From: Pseudomonas sp. ADAK13
GTDB taxonomy: Bacteria > Pseudomonadota > Gammaproteobacteria > Pseudomonadales > Pseudomonadaceae
Direction: 5' to 3'
NCBI RefSeq assembly: GCF_012935715.1
Contig: NZ_CP052860.1
Span: 3,534,001-3,598,000 of the forward strand
Length of the DNA: 64,000 bases
The translations under genes were made by a program, and so were the position numbers. This document shows, in pieces, positions 38,754 to 49,061 of the stretch (position 1 is the stretch's first letter; the number at the start of each line of letters is the position of its first letter). The notes under the pieces are model-generated. The model was not told the DNA's origin, ran no database searches, and saw only the letters and a program-made list of their open reading frames with translations.

Positions 38754-38838
38754 CTGTAGGAGCCGGCTTGCCGGCGATTGTTTCCTGAATGAGGCGGTGA
38801 TCTTGCGGACGCCATCGCTGGCAAGCCAGCTCCTACAA
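38754..38838. repeat. REP-type inverted repeat upstream of the ligase gene end
   Basis: CTGTAGGAGCCGGCTTGCC faces GGCAAGCCAGCTCCTACAAG. It lies between the 3' end of the DNA ligase gene (38,848) and the transporter promoter region, the place where the repair cluster is split. Confidence 0.85.
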
Positions 38839-38847
38839 GGGCTTGGG

Positions 38848-40482
38848 TCAGGCCAGCAGATTTTGCAGCGTGGCCAGGTTGTCTGCCTCATCCACGGATT
38901 TATCCTGCCGCCAACGCAACATCCTCGGAAAACGCACCGCAATCCCGCTCTTGTGCCGCTTGGACAGGGCGATCCCCTCGAAGCCCAGCTCGAACACCAG
39001 ACTGGGCGTCACACTGCTCACCGGGCCGAACTTCTCCACCGTGGTCTTGCGGATAATTGCATCGACCTTGCGCATTTCTTCGTCAGTCAGCCCGGAATAG
39101 GCCTTGGCGAACGGCACCAGCGTACGTTCGCTGCCGAGCGGGCCGTCCCACACGGCGAAGGTGTAGTCGCTGTACAGGCTGGCGCGCCGGCCATGGCCGC
39201 GCTGGGCGTAGATCAACACCGCGTCGACGCTGAACGGGTCGACTTTCCACTTCCACCACACGCCCATGTCCTTGGTGCGGCCCACGCCGTAGAGTCCCTC
39301 CCGCGCCTTGAGCATCATGCCTTCCACCCCCAGGCTGCGGGACGCCTCACGCTGCTGCGCCAATGCCTGCCAACTGTCGCCGGTCAGCAATGGCGACGCC
39401 CGCAACATCGGCTGATCGCAATCGCTGATTACCTGCTCCAGTTGCGCCCGGCGTTCGGCCTGGGTGTGGTTGCGCCAGTCGTCGCCGTGGTGTTCCAGCA
39501 GGTCATAGGCCAGCACTGCGACCGGTGCGTCTTCGAGGATTTTCTTGCTTAGGGTTTTGCGGCCGATGCGCTGTTGCAGCAGGGCGAAGGGTTGTACCGA
39601 GCCTTTCCACACCACGATTTCACCGTCGATCACCGTGCCGTCGGGCAGGCTGTGCACCAGGTCATGCAGCTCCGGGAAGCGGTCGGTGACCAGTTCCTCG
39701 CCCCGGGACCAGACCCACAAGCGGCCTTCGCGCTTGACCAGTTGTGCGCGGATGCCGTCCCACTTCCATTCCACTTGCCAGTCTGCGGGGGCACCGAGCA
39801 AGGCATCGAACTGCTCCGCAGGTTGGGCCAAAGCATGGGCCAGAAAAAACGGATAAGGCTGTCCGCCACGTTGTGCGTGTTCGTCGGACGATTCAGCGGC
39901 AATCAGCTTCAGATAGCCTTCGGCGGTCGGGCGATTGGACAGGTCGGTGTAGCCCACCAGGCGCTGGGCCACGCGCTTGCTGTCCAGCCCGGCCATGGCG
40001 GCGAGGGCGCGGGTGACCAGCAACTTCGACACGCCGACCCGAAAACTGCCGGTGATCAGCTTGATGCACAGCATCAGGCTCGGTTGATCCAGTTGTGCCC
40101 ACAACGCGGGCAGGCGTTCGGCCAGTTCTTCGGGCGGCAGGCCACGCAGGGGCAGGAGTTTTTCTTCCAGCCACACCGCCAGGCCGTCATCCGAGGTGTG
40201 GGGCGATTCCGGTAACAGCAGGGAAATGGTTTCCGCCAGATCGCCCACCGACTGGTAGCTCTCTTCGAACAACCATGGCTCAATGCCGGCGGCGTCGGTG
40301 GCCATGTCTCGCAGCAAACGGGTGGGCACCAGTTGCCGTGGCCGCCCGCCGGATAAAAAGTACACCGCCCACGCGGCATCTTCCGCTGGCGCCTGTAGGA
40401 AATAGGCCTGCAAGGCGGCGAGTTTGGCATTGCTGGAGGTGGTGGCGTCGAGGTTGGCATACAGCTCGGCGAAGGCTTTCAT
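38848..40482 (-). CDS. ATP-dependent DNA ligase (LigC-type, repair cluster)
   Basis: This 544-residue ligase belongs to the ATP-dependent superfamily. An N-terminal helical DNA-binding domain (about 1-200) is followed by the adenylation domain with motif I EWKWDGIRA (Lys nucleophile). Further motifs are ELVTDRFPE, GTVIDGEIV, MLKAREGLYGVGR and WWKWKVDP, then an OB-fold. It overlaps the exonuclease gene by 4 bp. In other genomes it sits beside the Lhr helicase and PdeM found here at 29.2-32.3 kb. Confidence 0.92.
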   Translation of the reverse strand: MKAFAELYANLDATTSSNAKLAALQAYFLQAPAEDAAWAVYFLSGGRPRQLVPTRLLRDMATDAAGIEPWLFEESYQSVGDLAETISLLLPESPHTSDDGLAVWLEEKLLPLRGLPPEELAERLPALWAQLDQPSLMLCIKLITGSFRVGVSKLLVTRALAAMAGLDSKRVAQRLVGYTDLSNRPTAEGYLKLIAAESSDEHAQRGGQPYPFFLAHALAQPAEQFDALLGAPADWQVEWKWDGIRAQLVKREGRLWVWSRGEELVTDRFPELHDLVHSLPDGTVIDGEIVVWKGSVQPFALLQQRIGRKTLSKKILEDAPVAVLAYDLLEHHGDDWRNHTQAERRAQLEQVISDCDQPMLRASPLLTGDSWQALAQQREASRSLGVEGMMLKAREGLYGVGRTKDMGVWWKWKVDPFSVDAVLIYAQRGHGRRASLYSDYTFAVWDGPLGSERTLVPFAKAYSGLTDEEMRKVDAIIRKTTVEKFGPVSSVTPSLVFELGFEGIALSKRHKSGIAVRFPRMLRWRQDKSVDEADNLATLQNLLA

Positions 40483-41483
40483 GACACGACTTCCTCTTCG
40501 TCATCGCCGTATTCGGTGGTGAAGCCCTGGGCATCCAGGCCTTTTTCCCGCAGGTGCCGGACCAACACACCTACAGAGCCGTGGGTGACCATCACCCGTT
40601 CTGCGCCGGTTTGCTCTATGGCCCACAACAGCCCGGGCCAATCGGCATGGTCCGAGAGCACAAAGCCGCGATCCACCCCGCGTCGCCGCCGGGTGCCACG
40701 CAGGCGCATCCAGCCGCTGGCGAACGCGTCGCTGTAGTCGCCGAAACGGCGCATCCAGGTACTGCCGCCGGCCGAGGGCGGGGCGATGATCAGGGCTTGG
40801 CGCAGCAGGGGATCAGTCTTTTTGAAATCGCCGGCGTAGAGGGTTTCGGGGATGTAGATGCCGGCTTCACGGTACACACGGTTCAGCGGCTCGACCGCGC
40901 CATGGCTGAGGATCGGGCCGATGCTGGCGTCGATGCCGTGGAGGATTCGCTGAGCCTTGCCGAAGGAATAACAGAACAACACGCTGGCTTTGCCGGCGGC
41001 GATATTCGCCTGCCACCAGTCGTTGATCCCGGCAAAAATCTGCGCCTGGGGCTGCCAGCGATAGATCGGCAGGCCGAAGGTCGATTCGGTGATAAACGTA
41101 TGGCAGCGCACCGGTTCGAACGGTGCGCAGGTGCCGTCGGGCTCGACTTTATAGTCACCGGAGGCGACCCAGACTTCGCCCTGGTATTCCAGGCGCACCT
41201 GGGCTGAACCGAGCACGTGGCCAGCGGGGTGGAAACTCAAGGTGACGCCGTGATGGCGCAGGGTTTCGCCGTAGTCCAGGGTTTGCAGGTTGATGTCCTG
41301 GCCCAGGCGCGAACGCAGGATCCCTTCGCCGGGGGCGGCGGCCAGGTAATGGTGGTTGCCGGTGCGGGCGTGATCGCCGTGGGCGTGGGTGATCACTGAG
41401 CGTTCCACCGGGCGCCAGGGGTCGATGTAGAAATCCCCGGCGGGGCAGTAGAGGCCTTCGGGCCGGGCGATAACAAGGTCCAT
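40479..41483 (-). CDS. Ligase-associated DNA damage response exonuclease (MBL/beta-CASP fold)
   Basis: This 334-residue metallo-beta-lactamase-fold nuclease has the metal motif THAHGDHA near residue 35, FHPAGHVLGSAQ, SGDYKVEPDG and the late SDHADW and VTHGS motifs typical of SNM1/CPSF-type nucleases. It is the first gene of the Exo-Lig pair, with a 4-bp overlap, and probably processes DNA ends before ligation. Confidence 0.92.
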   Translation of the reverse strand: MDLVIARPEGLYCPAGDFYIDPWRPVERSVITHAHGDHARTGNHHYLAAAPGEGILRSRLGQDINLQTLDYGETLRHHGVTLSFHPAGHVLGSAQVRLEYQGEVWVASGDYKVEPDGTCAPFEPVRCHTFITESTFGLPIYRWQPQAQIFAGINDWWQANIAAGKASVLFCYSFGKAQRILHGIDASIGPILSHGAVEPLNRVYREAGIYIPETLYAGDFKKTDPLLRQALIIAPPSAGGSTWMRRFGDYSDAFASGWMRLRGTRRRRGVDRGFVLSDHADWPGLLWAIEQTGAERVMVTHGSVGVLVRHLREKGLDAQGFTTEYGDDEEEVVS

Positions 41484-41560
41484 GGGCGTGCCGTGGAGAT
41501 GGGCTTGTTAATTAGGAGGCGGGGATGAGCGGAGAAGTTCTATCGGAATGCATGCGATCA

Positions 41561-41707
41561 AATGTGGGAGCTGGCCTGCTGTGGTGAGGGGGCTTGTCCC
41601 CCGTCGGGTTCACCACAGATTGATGGGGCTGCTTCGCAGCCCAGCGCGGGGCAAGCCCGCTCACCACAGCAAGCCCCCTCACCACAGCAAGCCCGCTCCC
41701 ACATTTT
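41561..41707. repeat. Composite inverted repeats upstream of the exonuclease gene
   Basis: AAATGTGGGAGC at the left end faces GCTCCCACATTT at the right end. Between them are nested TGTGGTGAG/CTCACCACA units, GGCTTGTCCCC/GGGGCAAGCC pairs and the GGGCTGCTTCGCAGCCC hairpin. This is a typical cluster of REP-like units and marks the convergent or intergenic space after quiP. Confidence 0.85.
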
Positions 41708-41733
41708 GATTCGGTTGAGTCAGGGGGACCGGG

Positions 41734-44175
41734 TTATTTGCCGGGTACCAACGTCAACCGTGTCTTCCCATACACCCCGTCAAAGTTCTGCGGCTGCATC
41801 GGGAAGCTCAGGTATTGCGCCTTCAGCCACGGGTCGATGCCATTGGCGTAGTTCGGGCTGGCCGGGTTGCCGGATTGGCCGATGCCGCTCTGGCCCATCA
41901 TCGGTTCCGCCAGGCCGAAGTCCACAATCATCCGCAGCGCCGGCACCTGGGTCGTGTCGAAACTCTGGCCCCAGCTGTACGGCGCGCTGTTCAGCGTGTT
42001 GTGATCGCCACCCGCTGCCAGTGGGCCGCGAATGGTCTGGCCGCTGGTATTCTTCCAGGTGTAGCTGTGCAGTTTGCCCCACTGCCAGGACTTGTGATCG
42101 GCGCCCAATGCGCTGTCGCCCGCGGTGATCGCTGCGGCCAGGCTGCGGGCCAGGATTGCCGGCTTGTCGGTTTTCTGTCCGGTGCGCGCGTCATTCCAGA
42201 ACGGGCTGTCTTCGCGCCCCAGCAGGTGGTCGGCCACGGCCGAGTACGACAGGTTGGCGTTGCCGATAAAGGCTTTCCAGGTGGCGCTGTTTTCCGGGCC
42301 GAGTTCGTCGAGGAAAATCTGCTTGGCGCTTTCCTGCAGGAACAACTCATAAATCGCCGCGTCGGCGGAGGTGGATGCCAGACGCCCATCAAAGGCCATC
42401 AGGCGGCCCAGTGCTTCCCGCGCCTTGGCCTGGTCTGCTGCCGGCAATCCATCGATCGCCTGTTTCAGCGGCTGGGCCATACCCGGCGCCTGGAACATGC
42501 CCTTGAGCTTGGCGGCAAAGGTGGTGGTCTGGTCGTACTGCATGGCGATGATGCTGCGGTTGTCATGCTTGCCGCTGCTGGCCAGTTGCGCGATACGTTC
42601 GGCACGTTCCGGCGCCGCCCACGAGTTGGACAATTGCATGCCATAGCCGCGGGGAATCGTGCGCTGGTTGGCGGTGCCGATCCAGCCCTGGGTCGGGTCC
42701 TGATCGTAAGGGTGCAGCATCGCGTCGGCGTAACCGTCCCAGTCGAAACGCCCGTCCCAGCCCGGCGACGGCACCAGGCCTTCGCCTTCACGGCGGTTCG
42801 GGAAGCGCCCGGTGACTTGCCAGCCGATGCTGCTGGCGTCGGCGAAGACCATGTTCAAGGCAATCGCGCGGATTTCCCGGGTGGCGTCAGACGCTTTACC
42901 GGCGGTTTGTGCCCGGGACAGGTCGAAGAACGCGTCCAGGCTCTTGTCGTCCTTGAAGTCGGCGGTCTGCAAGGCCAGGCCGTAGCCGCTGTTCAGCGAC
43001 TGGGCACTGTTGAGCAGCGGCCCGTGGCGGGTTTCGTACACCGCTTCGCGAATCGGCCGCTGGCCCTTGGCGAAGTAGGTTTCGTTACGCACGATGGCCG
43101 GCAGCCATTTGCCGTTGTTCTCGTAATACAGCGCGTTGCCCTGGCGCTTGACCTTCTCCAGGAACACATCCTGGGTGTCGCCCGAGACCTGGCTCATGCT
43201 CCAGGCCACCTTGCCGTTGAAGCCGGAAAGCAGGGTTGGCAAACCGGCGATCGACACACCGGCGGCCTGGTATTTCGGCGAGCGGATTTGCACGTAGTTC
43301 CACAGCGACGGCGCCTGCATCGAGGTCGACAGGTCATTGGCCAGCAGGCTCTTGTTGCTGCGGCTGCGCTGCGGGCCGATCGCCCAGTTGCTGGAACTGG
43401 ACGTGCCCAGGGTGTTCAAGGTGCCGAGGTGTTCGCTGAGGCTGGTCAGCGCGGCGAGGCCCGGGATCTGGCCCAGGTTGATGCCCTTGAGCTTGTCGGA
43501 CTCGGCCACCGGCAACGGTTCATCCGGGTAGCTTGGGGTCAGCCAGGCGAGTTTGTCGGCGCCGACTTTTTGCGCCAGCACCAACGACGACAACTCTTCC
43601 TGCAAGTTGGTCGACTCGCTGAAATTCAGCAGGCAGAACAGCAGCGCGGAGTCTTCCGGCTTCCAGTATTCGGGCTTGTAGCCGCTCTGGGCCAGGTCTG
43701 GCGGCAGCTTGTCGCGGTAGCGGAACAGGTAGGCGTTGACCCCGCGCGCATACACTTCAAAGAAGCGCTTGAGGCGTGGCGACGAAGCGTTATACAGCTC
43801 GCCAGCGCTTTTACGCAGGTTGACCGCCCGCATGAAACGGTCGACATCCAGTACGTCCGGCCCCGACATTTCCGCCAGACGGCCCTGGGCCAGCAGGCGC
43901 AGGGTGACCATTTGCGTGATGCGGTCGCTGGCGTGCACATAGCCCAGGGTGAACAGCGCGTCATGGAACGTGCTGCTTTCAATCAGCGGGATGCCCTGGC
44001 TGTTGCGGCGCACGGAAACGTTCTGCGCGAGGCCCTTGATGGGCTGCACGCCGGAAACCGGAGGCAGTGTGTCTTGGGTGCTTTGTAACTGGCAACCGGC
44101 CAGGCCCAAGGCACTGGCAATGGCCGCGGCAACGCCGAACCGGGGAAGAAAATGTGAGAGGGCTGGCGAGGCCAT
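41734..44175 (-). CDS. quiP: Acyl-homoserine lactone acylase, QuiP-like (penicillin-acylase family)
   Basis: This 813-residue Ntn-hydrolase precursor has a signal ending in a lipobox (LGLAGC, Cys 28). An alpha chain is followed by the autoprocessing site, with Ser 262 of [13 protein letters not shown] as the likely beta-chain nucleophile. The N-terminal ([21 protein letters not shown]) and central regions match, as I remember it, P. aeruginosa QuiP, which cleaves long-chain AHL signals. Length is slightly shorter than QuiP. No luxI/luxR pair is in the window. A generic penicillin acylase remains possible. Confidence 0.85.
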   Translation of the reverse strand: MASPALSHFLPRFGVAAAIASALGLAGCQLQSTQDTLPPVSGVQPIKGLAQNVSVRRNSQGIPLIESSTFHDALFTLGYVHASDRITQMVTLRLLAQGRLAEMSGPDVLDVDRFMRAVNLRKSAGELYNASSPRLKRFFEVYARGVNAYLFRYRDKLPPDLAQSGYKPEYWKPEDSALLFCLLNFSESTNLQEELSSLVLAQKVGADKLAWLTPSYPDEPLPVAESDKLKGINLGQIPGLAALTSLSEHLGTLNTLGTSSSSNWAIGPQRSRSNKSLLANDLSTSMQAPSLWNYVQIRSPKYQAAGVSIAGLPTLLSGFNGKVAWSMSQVSGDTQDVFLEKVKRQGNALYYENNGKWLPAIVRNETYFAKGQRPIREAVYETRHGPLLNSAQSLNSGYGLALQTADFKDDKSLDAFFDLSRAQTAGKASDATREIRAIALNMVFADASSIGWQVTGRFPNRREGEGLVPSPGWDGRFDWDGYADAMLHPYDQDPTQGWIGTANQRTIPRGYGMQLSNSWAAPERAERIAQLASSGKHDNRSIIAMQYDQTTTFAAKLKGMFQAPGMAQPLKQAIDGLPAADQAKAREALGRLMAFDGRLASTSADAAIYELFLQESAKQIFLDELGPENSATWKAFIGNANLSYSAVADHLLGREDSPFWNDARTGQKTDKPAILARSLAAAITAGDSALGADHKSWQWGKLHSYTWKNTSGQTIRGPLAAGGDHNTLNSAPYSWGQSFDTTQVPALRMIVDFGLAEPMMGQSGIGQSGNPASPNYANGIDPWLKAQYLSFPMQPQNFDGVYGKTRLTLVPGK

Positions 44176-44305
44176 GGCAAAGCTCCTGCGGGGGGTAGCG
44201 TCAGTAAAGGCGCTACGTTAGTGAGCGCGGCGAAACGACGCAAGCGGGAGGCGATGCTTATTTTCAGGCAGCCTTCCCACACAAGGTGCAGGAAGGCTGT
44301 GTCAC

Positions 44306-44950
44306 TCAGGATTTCGGCGGATTGACCTTCTGCACCAGCTCATAAGCACGCACCGTCGCGGGGCGTTGCTTGATGTGGTTGAACCAGCGCTCTACGTGTG
44401 GGAAGTCTTCCAGCTTCTGGCTCTGCCACTTGTGGGAAACGATCCACGGGTAGATCGCCATGTCGGCAATGCTGTATTCCTCGCCGGCCACAAACTGGCG
44501 GTCGGCCAGGCGCCGGTCGAGCACGCCATACAGGCGGGCGGTCTCATCCACATAGCGTTTGATCGCGTAGGGGATTTTTTCCGGGGCGAACTGGCTGAAG
44601 TGATGATTCTGCCCGGCCATCGGGCCCAGGCCGCCCATTTGCCAGAACAGCCATTGCAGCGCTTCCTGACGACCGCGCAGGTCCTGGGGAATGAACTGGC
44701 CGGTTTTTTCCGCGAGGTACAGCAGGATCGCACCGGATTCGAACAGGGAAATCGGCGCGCCACCGTCGGTCGGGTTCTGATCAACGATCGCCGGAATGCG
44801 GTTGTTGGGGGCGATCTTCAGGAAGTCGGGCTTGAACTGTTCGCCCTGGCCGATGTTGATCGGGTGCACCTCGTAAGGCAGACCGGCTTCTTCCAGGAAC
44901 AACGACACTTTGTGACCGTTGGGGGTGGTCCAGTAATACAGGTCGATCAT
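44306..44950 (-). CDS. yfcG: Glutathione transferase / disulfide-bond oxidoreductase (YfcG-like)
   Basis: ATG 44,950 (MIDLYYWTTPNGHKVS) gives 214 residues; the frame begins 12 bp earlier. The thioredoxin-like domain (1-80) has TPNGHKVSLFLEEAGLPYE and the glutathione-binding LFESGAILLYLA. A helical C-terminal domain has GLGPMAGQNHHF. This matches Nu-class YfcG/YghU, which reduce disulfides using two glutathiones. It is monocistronic. Confidence 0.85.
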   Translation of the reverse strand: MIDLYYWTTPNGHKVSLFLEEAGLPYEVHPINIGQGEQFKPDFLKIAPNNRIPAIVDQNPTDGGAPISLFESGAILLYLAEKTGQFIPQDLRGRQEALQWLFWQMGGLGPMAGQNHHFSQFAPEKIPYAIKRYVDETARLYGVLDRRLADRQFVAGEEYSIADMAIYPWIVSHKWQSQKLEDFPHVERWFNHIKQRPATVRAYELVQKVNPPKS

Positions 44951-45060
44951 GAAGCTCTCCAAGGGTGGTGACGCTTGAGCGAATGCCTGTAGGTATAGGT
45001 AATGTTAGGGTGACGAAAATTCAATGAAACATTTGGGTCTATCGATATGGAAATTCGTTC

Positions 45061-45198
45061 CTGTGGTGAGCGGGCTTGCCCCGCGCCGGGCTGCGAAGCA
45101 GACCCAAGACCTGCCTCAGCGTTTTAACTGAAAGAGCGCGCTGGCTGTACTGGGCCGCTGCGCGGCCCAACGGGGGACAAGCCCCCTCACCACAACAA
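45061..45198. repeat. Degenerate inverted repeats between yfcG and the iron ABC operon
   Basis: CTGTGGTGAGCGGGCTTGCCCC faces GGACAAGCCCCCTCACCACA. The GGGCCGCTGCGCGGCCC hairpin sits in the right half. It belongs to the same family of repeats as at 41,561. Confidence 0.75.
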
Positions 45199-45228
45199 CC
45201 GCCTCACTACAGAGGTTTTTGTCGGCAG

Positions 45229-46017
45229 TTAAGCCACCGCACCATCCACCAACACCTGCAACGTCTGCTGCGAACAGCGCTCGATGCGCACCTGCACGCC
45301 ATAGACTTCGGCAAACAGTGCCGCATCCAGCACGTCATCCGCTGCACCACTGGCATGCAGCCGGCCCTGGCGCAGCACTGCGATATGGTCGGCATAACGC
45401 GCCGCGAGGTTGATGTCGTGCAGTACCACCACCGCAATCAGGTTGTGCTCGCGCACCAAACCCCGAACGCAATCCATGACCTTCAACTGATAGTTCAAAT
45501 CCAGCGCACTGGTCGGCTCATCCAGCAGCATCACCTGCGGGCGGCGCGCAATCAGTTGCGCCAGGCTGACCAGTTGCCGTTGGCCGCCGGATAACGTGCT
45601 TAACAGCTGATCCGCCAGATGAGCGATGCCAATCCGATGCAACGCATCAAACGCCTCGCGCATGCACGCGTCGCTTGAAAGCGGAATGCCCTCGACGTTC
45701 GCCACCCGCAGCGCTGCGATCACGCTTTCCATCACGCTCAGGCTCAAGCCCGGCGGCAGGTTCTGCGGCATGTAGGTCACGCGTCGGGCGCGCTCGGCAA
45801 CGGACATTTTCGTCAGGTCCAAGTCACCCAACCTGACAACGCCCTGCATCTTTTCCAGCCCGGCCACCGCCCGCAACAACGTCGATTTACCCGCACCGTT
45901 CGGCCCGATCAGCGCGGTCAGGCTGCCGTGGGCCAGGGTCGGCAAGCTCAAGTCATGCACAATCTGGCGCCGTCCATAACTGACGTGGGCGTTCTGAATC
46001 GATAATCCCGTACTCAT
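45229..46017 (-). CDS. Iron-siderophore ABC transporter ATPase
   Basis: This 262-residue FecE/FepC-type ATPase has Walker A GPNGAGKST, Q-loop MPQNLPPG, the signature LSGGQRQLVSLAQ and Walker B VMLLDEPTSALD, with H in VVLHDIN. It overlaps the permease gene by 4 bp and is the last gene of the operon starting with the TonB receptor. Confidence 0.92.
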   Translation of the reverse strand: MSTGLSIQNAHVSYGRRQIVHDLSLPTLAHGSLTALIGPNGAGKSTLLRAVAGLEKMQGVVRLGDLDLTKMSVAERARRVTYMPQNLPPGLSLSVMESVIAALRVANVEGIPLSSDACMREAFDALHRIGIAHLADQLLSTLSGGQRQLVSLAQLIARRPQVMLLDEPTSALDLNYQLKVMDCVRGLVREHNLIAVVVLHDINLAARYADHIAVLRQGRLHASGAADDVLDAALFAEVYGVQVRIERCSQQTLQVLVDGAVA

Positions 46018-47072
46018 AACTGCCTCCCGCGCTTGAACACCAGCAACACGAAAATCGGCACGCCCACCAGTGCGGTGACGATGCCCACCGGCACAATCAC
46101 GCCGGGCATGATCAGCTTGCTGGCGATGGACGACAGCGACAGCAGTAATGCGCCGACAAGCGCGCTGGCCGGCAACAGGAAACGCTGGTCTTCACCCACC
46201 AGGATCCGCGCGATATGCGGACCTACCAGGCCGATAAAACCGATGGTTCCCACAAACGCCACGGCGGTGGCCGACAGCAGGCTGATGCGCAACAACGAGA
46301 AAAACCGCAGGCGTTTCACGTCGACGCCGAAGCTTTGCGCGCGGTCTTCGCCCATGCGCAGCAAGGTCAGGCGCGGGGCGGCGGCGAAGGAGAAGGGCAT
46401 GACCACTGCAACCACAAACGCGAGGATGCCGAGTTTGTCCCAGTTGGCCCGGGTCACGCTGCCCAGGGTCCAGAACACCAGTTGTTGCAGCACATCCTCG
46501 GTGGCGACCAGTTGCAACAGGGCGACCACCGCATTGCAGCTGAACACCAGCGCAATCCCGAACAGCACCAGGCTTTCCACCCCGGCACCGCGCAGGCGTG
46601 ACATGGCTTGCAGCAAAAAGACCGAGGCGGCAGCGAACACAAACGCCGAAATGGAAATCGCCGTATTGGCCGACACCCACAGCGTCGTCACCGGAAACAC
46701 AATCACCAGGGATGCGCCCAGCGCCGCCGCCGAGGAAACCCCCAGCGTGAACGGACTGGCCAGCGGGTTATTAAGGATGGCCTGCATCTCGGCGCCTGCG
46801 AGCGACAGTGCGCAACCGACCAACACCGCCATCAAGGCGTAGGGCAGGCGCACGTTCCAGATAATCACCTGGTCGGTGGCGCTCAAGTGGGCCGGGTGCA
46901 GCAAACCGTCGAGCAGGGCGCCAAGGCCCATGCCCGACGGGCCGCTGGCCAGGTCCACGAGGATCGCGCAAATCAGCGCGCCCCCCAGCAGGGCCAGCAG
47001 CCAGCAGCGGCGCGCGAGCAGGCGGCGATAGCCCTGGCTGGCGGTGGCGAGGTCGAGGGTTTGAGTGGTCAT
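46014..47072 (-). CDS. Iron-siderophore ABC transporter permease (FecCD/BtuC family)
   Basis: This 352-residue polytopic protein has about nine or ten membrane helices. The FecCD hallmarks are LNNPLASPFTLGVSSAAALGA in the N-terminal half and GFIGLVGPHIARILVG near the coupling region. A single gene suggests a homodimeric pore, unlike FecC+FecD. It is followed by its ATPase with a 4-bp overlap. Confidence 0.92.
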   Translation of the reverse strand: MTTQTLDLATASQGYRRLLARRCWLLALLGGALICAILVDLASGPSGMGLGALLDGLLHPAHLSATDQVIIWNVRLPYALMAVLVGCALSLAGAEMQAILNNPLASPFTLGVSSAAALGASLVIVFPVTTLWVSANTAISISAFVFAAASVFLLQAMSRLRGAGVESLVLFGIALVFSCNAVVALLQLVATEDVLQQLVFWTLGSVTRANWDKLGILAFVVAVVMPFSFAAAPRLTLLRMGEDRAQSFGVDVKRLRFFSLLRISLLSATAVAFVGTIGFIGLVGPHIARILVGEDQRFLLPASALVGALLLSLSSIASKLIMPGVIVPVGIVTALVGVPIFVLLVFKRGRQL

Positions 47073-47122
47073 TGGATTCGCAGCCTTGAAAACGACGAAA
47101 ATCCCTGTCGGTACTCGGTCAG

Positions 47123-47195
47123 TGTGGGAGCTGGCTTGCCTGCGATGGCGATGGTGAATCCAACACCGCTATCGCAGGCAAGCCAGCTCCCACAG
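47123..47195. repeat. REP-type inverted repeat inside the iron-uptake operon
   Basis: TGTGGGAGCTGGCTTGCCTGCGA faces ATCGCAGGCAAGCCAGCTCCCACAG between the binding protein and the permease. In transcripts it would form a strong stem that could lower expression of the downstream membrane components. Confidence 0.9.
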
Positions 47196-47233
47196 GAACC
47201 GTGTCCAGGCAGGGAATGGGGTGTGAGCCTTGG

Positions 47234-48349
47234 TTACTTGGCCTTGCCATCAATCCAGTAAGCACCCTGCAGCGGCATGCCGAGGAACTGCTGGTTCATC
47301 GCTTCCATGGTCGCCTGCGGGTCCAGCTTGGCGAACAGCTCCGGATGGATCCACTTGGCCAGCGCTTCAATCGCCAGCAGGTTGTATGGGGAGTTGTAGA
47401 AGTCATGCCACAGGCCGTGGGCATTGCCCTCACGAATCGCCCGAAGGTTCACGAACTCCGGGCGTGCCAGCACGCTGTCAAACGCGGCGCGCGCGTCTTC
47501 ATTGCTCACGCCAGCCCCCAGAATCAACCCAGGCTTGTGATTGCCGGTGGCCACGTACACATCCGGGTCGGCCTTCAGCGCGTACTCGACACTGATGTCC
47601 CCCAGCGCTCCCGGCACCACGTCGGCGGCGATGTTGCGCCCGCCCACCAGTTTGATCACTTCACCCATGCCGCTCTTGCCGGTGGTGTGCCCCGGTGCCT
47701 GCCAGGCGCCGGCGAGCAATTCCAGGAACACGCTCGGACGCGGCCCGGCCGGCAAGGTGGCGACGGCGTCGGTGATCACCTTGACGTGCTGGTCGTAAAA
47801 GTCGAGGAACGCCTTGGCCTGGGTTTCCCGGCCAAGGGCCTGACCCAGGGCGGTCATGCTGCTGTGGGTGCCTTGCACCGGGTTGATGCGGAAGTCGACG
47901 AACAACACCGCGATCCCCGCCTTGGCCAACACGTCCGCCACCGGGCTGTGTTCAGTCGGGCCGTGGCCCGAAATGCTGAACACCGCCAGGTCCGGTTTCA
48001 GCGAGAGAATTTCCTCGGCGCTGACGCTTTGCTCCGAGGCCTGACCAATCAGCGGGATGTCTTTTACCGTCGGAAATTTCGCCACGTAGGCGTTGTAAGT
48101 GTGGGCGTCCAGCAGCTTCAAATCATTCTGCCAGCCGACAATCCGCTGGAACGGCGCGTCCTTGTCCAGCAAGGCAAAGGCCGAAATCAGCCGGCCTTCG
48201 CCGAGCACCACACGCTGCACGTGGTCCGGCACGTCGACCTTGCGGCCCAGCACGTCGGTGACTTCATGGGCGGCGGCCGTTTCGGCGTGGCCAAGGATCA
48301 GCACGGCAAACAGCGCGCCCAGCTTGAGGAAGTTGCGGGGTTTCAGCAT
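47234..48349 (-). CDS. Periplasmic iron-complex-binding protein (ABC, FecB/BtuF-like)
   Basis: ATG 48,349 (MLKPRNFLKLG) with GGAG 9 bp upstream gives 371 residues with a signal peptide ending around AAAHEV. The mature part has VTDVLGRKVDVPDHVQRVVLG and later SLKPDLAVFS and GGRNIAAD, as in class III binding proteins for siderophores or haem. It follows the PiuC-like gene and precedes the permease. Confidence 0.88.
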   Translation of the reverse strand: MLKPRNFLKLGALFAVLILGHAETAAAHEVTDVLGRKVDVPDHVQRVVLGEGRLISAFALLDKDAPFQRIVGWQNDLKLLDAHTYNAYVAKFPTVKDIPLIGQASEQSVSAEEILSLKPDLAVFSISGHGPTEHSPVADVLAKAGIAVLFVDFRINPVQGTHSSMTALGQALGRETQAKAFLDFYDQHVKVITDAVATLPAGPRPSVFLELLAGAWQAPGHTTGKSGMGEVIKLVGGRNIAADVVPGALGDISVEYALKADPDVYVATGNHKPGLILGAGVSNEDARAAFDSVLARPEFVNLRAIREGNAHGLWHDFYNSPYNLLAIEALAKWIHPELFAKLDPQATMEAMNQQFLGMPLQGAYWIDGKAK

Positions 48350-48377
48350 GGCGAGAACTCCAGGTGAAGGCGGCGCA

Positions 48378-49058
48378 TCAGACATCGCTCCAGCGCCGCA
48401 AAAGGTTGTGATAGGCGCCGCTCAGTTGCAGCAGCGCGTGGTCGTCGGCGTGTTGCGCGGTGAGGCGTTGAATGGCCACGTCCATGTCCAGCAGCAGTTG
48501 GCGCTGGCTGTCTTCGCGCACCAGGCTTTCGATCCAGAAGAAACTGGCGATGCGCTCGCCCCGGGTGACCGGGTTGATCTTGTGCAGGCTGCTGCCGGGA
48601 TACATCAGCAAGTGCCCGGCGGGCAGCTTCACCGCGTGTTCGCCGAAGGTGTCGCGAATCACCAGTTCACCGCCGTCATAGCTGGCCGGGTCGGCCAGGA
48701 ACAAGGTGGCGGAAATGTCGGTGCGCACGCGCTCGCGCACGCCCTTGAGGCCGCGAATGGCATTGTCGATATGCCAGTCGAAGGCCTCGCCGCCGCTGTA
48801 GCGGTTGAACAACGGCGGGTAGATTTTCTTCGGCAGGGCGGCGGACATGAACAGCGCGTTGTCCGACAGCCGCGACAGAATCTGCTCACCCAGGCGAATC
48901 GCTACCGGAGCGTCTTCGGGCAACTGCCGGTTATTTTTCGCCATGGCCGAGCGCTGCCCGGCGGTGACTTTGCCGTCGACCCACGGCTGATGGAGCAAGG
49001 TGGCGACGGCCACCTCGACTTCATCGGCGCTCAACAGCGCCGGGATTTCGATCAGCAC
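48378..49058 (-). CDS. piuC: Fe(II)/2-oxoglutarate-dependent PKHD-type hydroxylase (PiuC/YbiX-like)
   Basis: This 226-residue dioxygenase has the iron-binding HxD in [10 protein letters not shown], the distal His in [12 protein letters not shown] and the 2-oxoglutarate Arg shortly after. In Pseudomonas and Enterobacteria this family is found next to the catecholate receptors PiuA/Fiu, as here, 3 bp behind the receptor gene. Its substrate is unknown; a role in iron uptake is inferred from the pairing. Confidence 0.92.
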   Translation of the reverse strand: MLIEIPALLSADEVEVAVATLLHQPWVDGKVTAGQRSAMAKNNRQLPEDAPVAIRLGEQILSRLSDNALFMSAALPKKIYPPLFNRYSGGEAFDWHIDNAIRGLKGVRERVRTDISATLFLADPASYDGGELVIRDTFGEHAVKLPAGHLLMYPGSSLHKINPVTRGERIASFFWIESLVREDSQRQLLLDMDVAIQRLTAQHADDHALLQLSGAYHNLLRRWSDV

Positions 49059-49061
49059 GGC

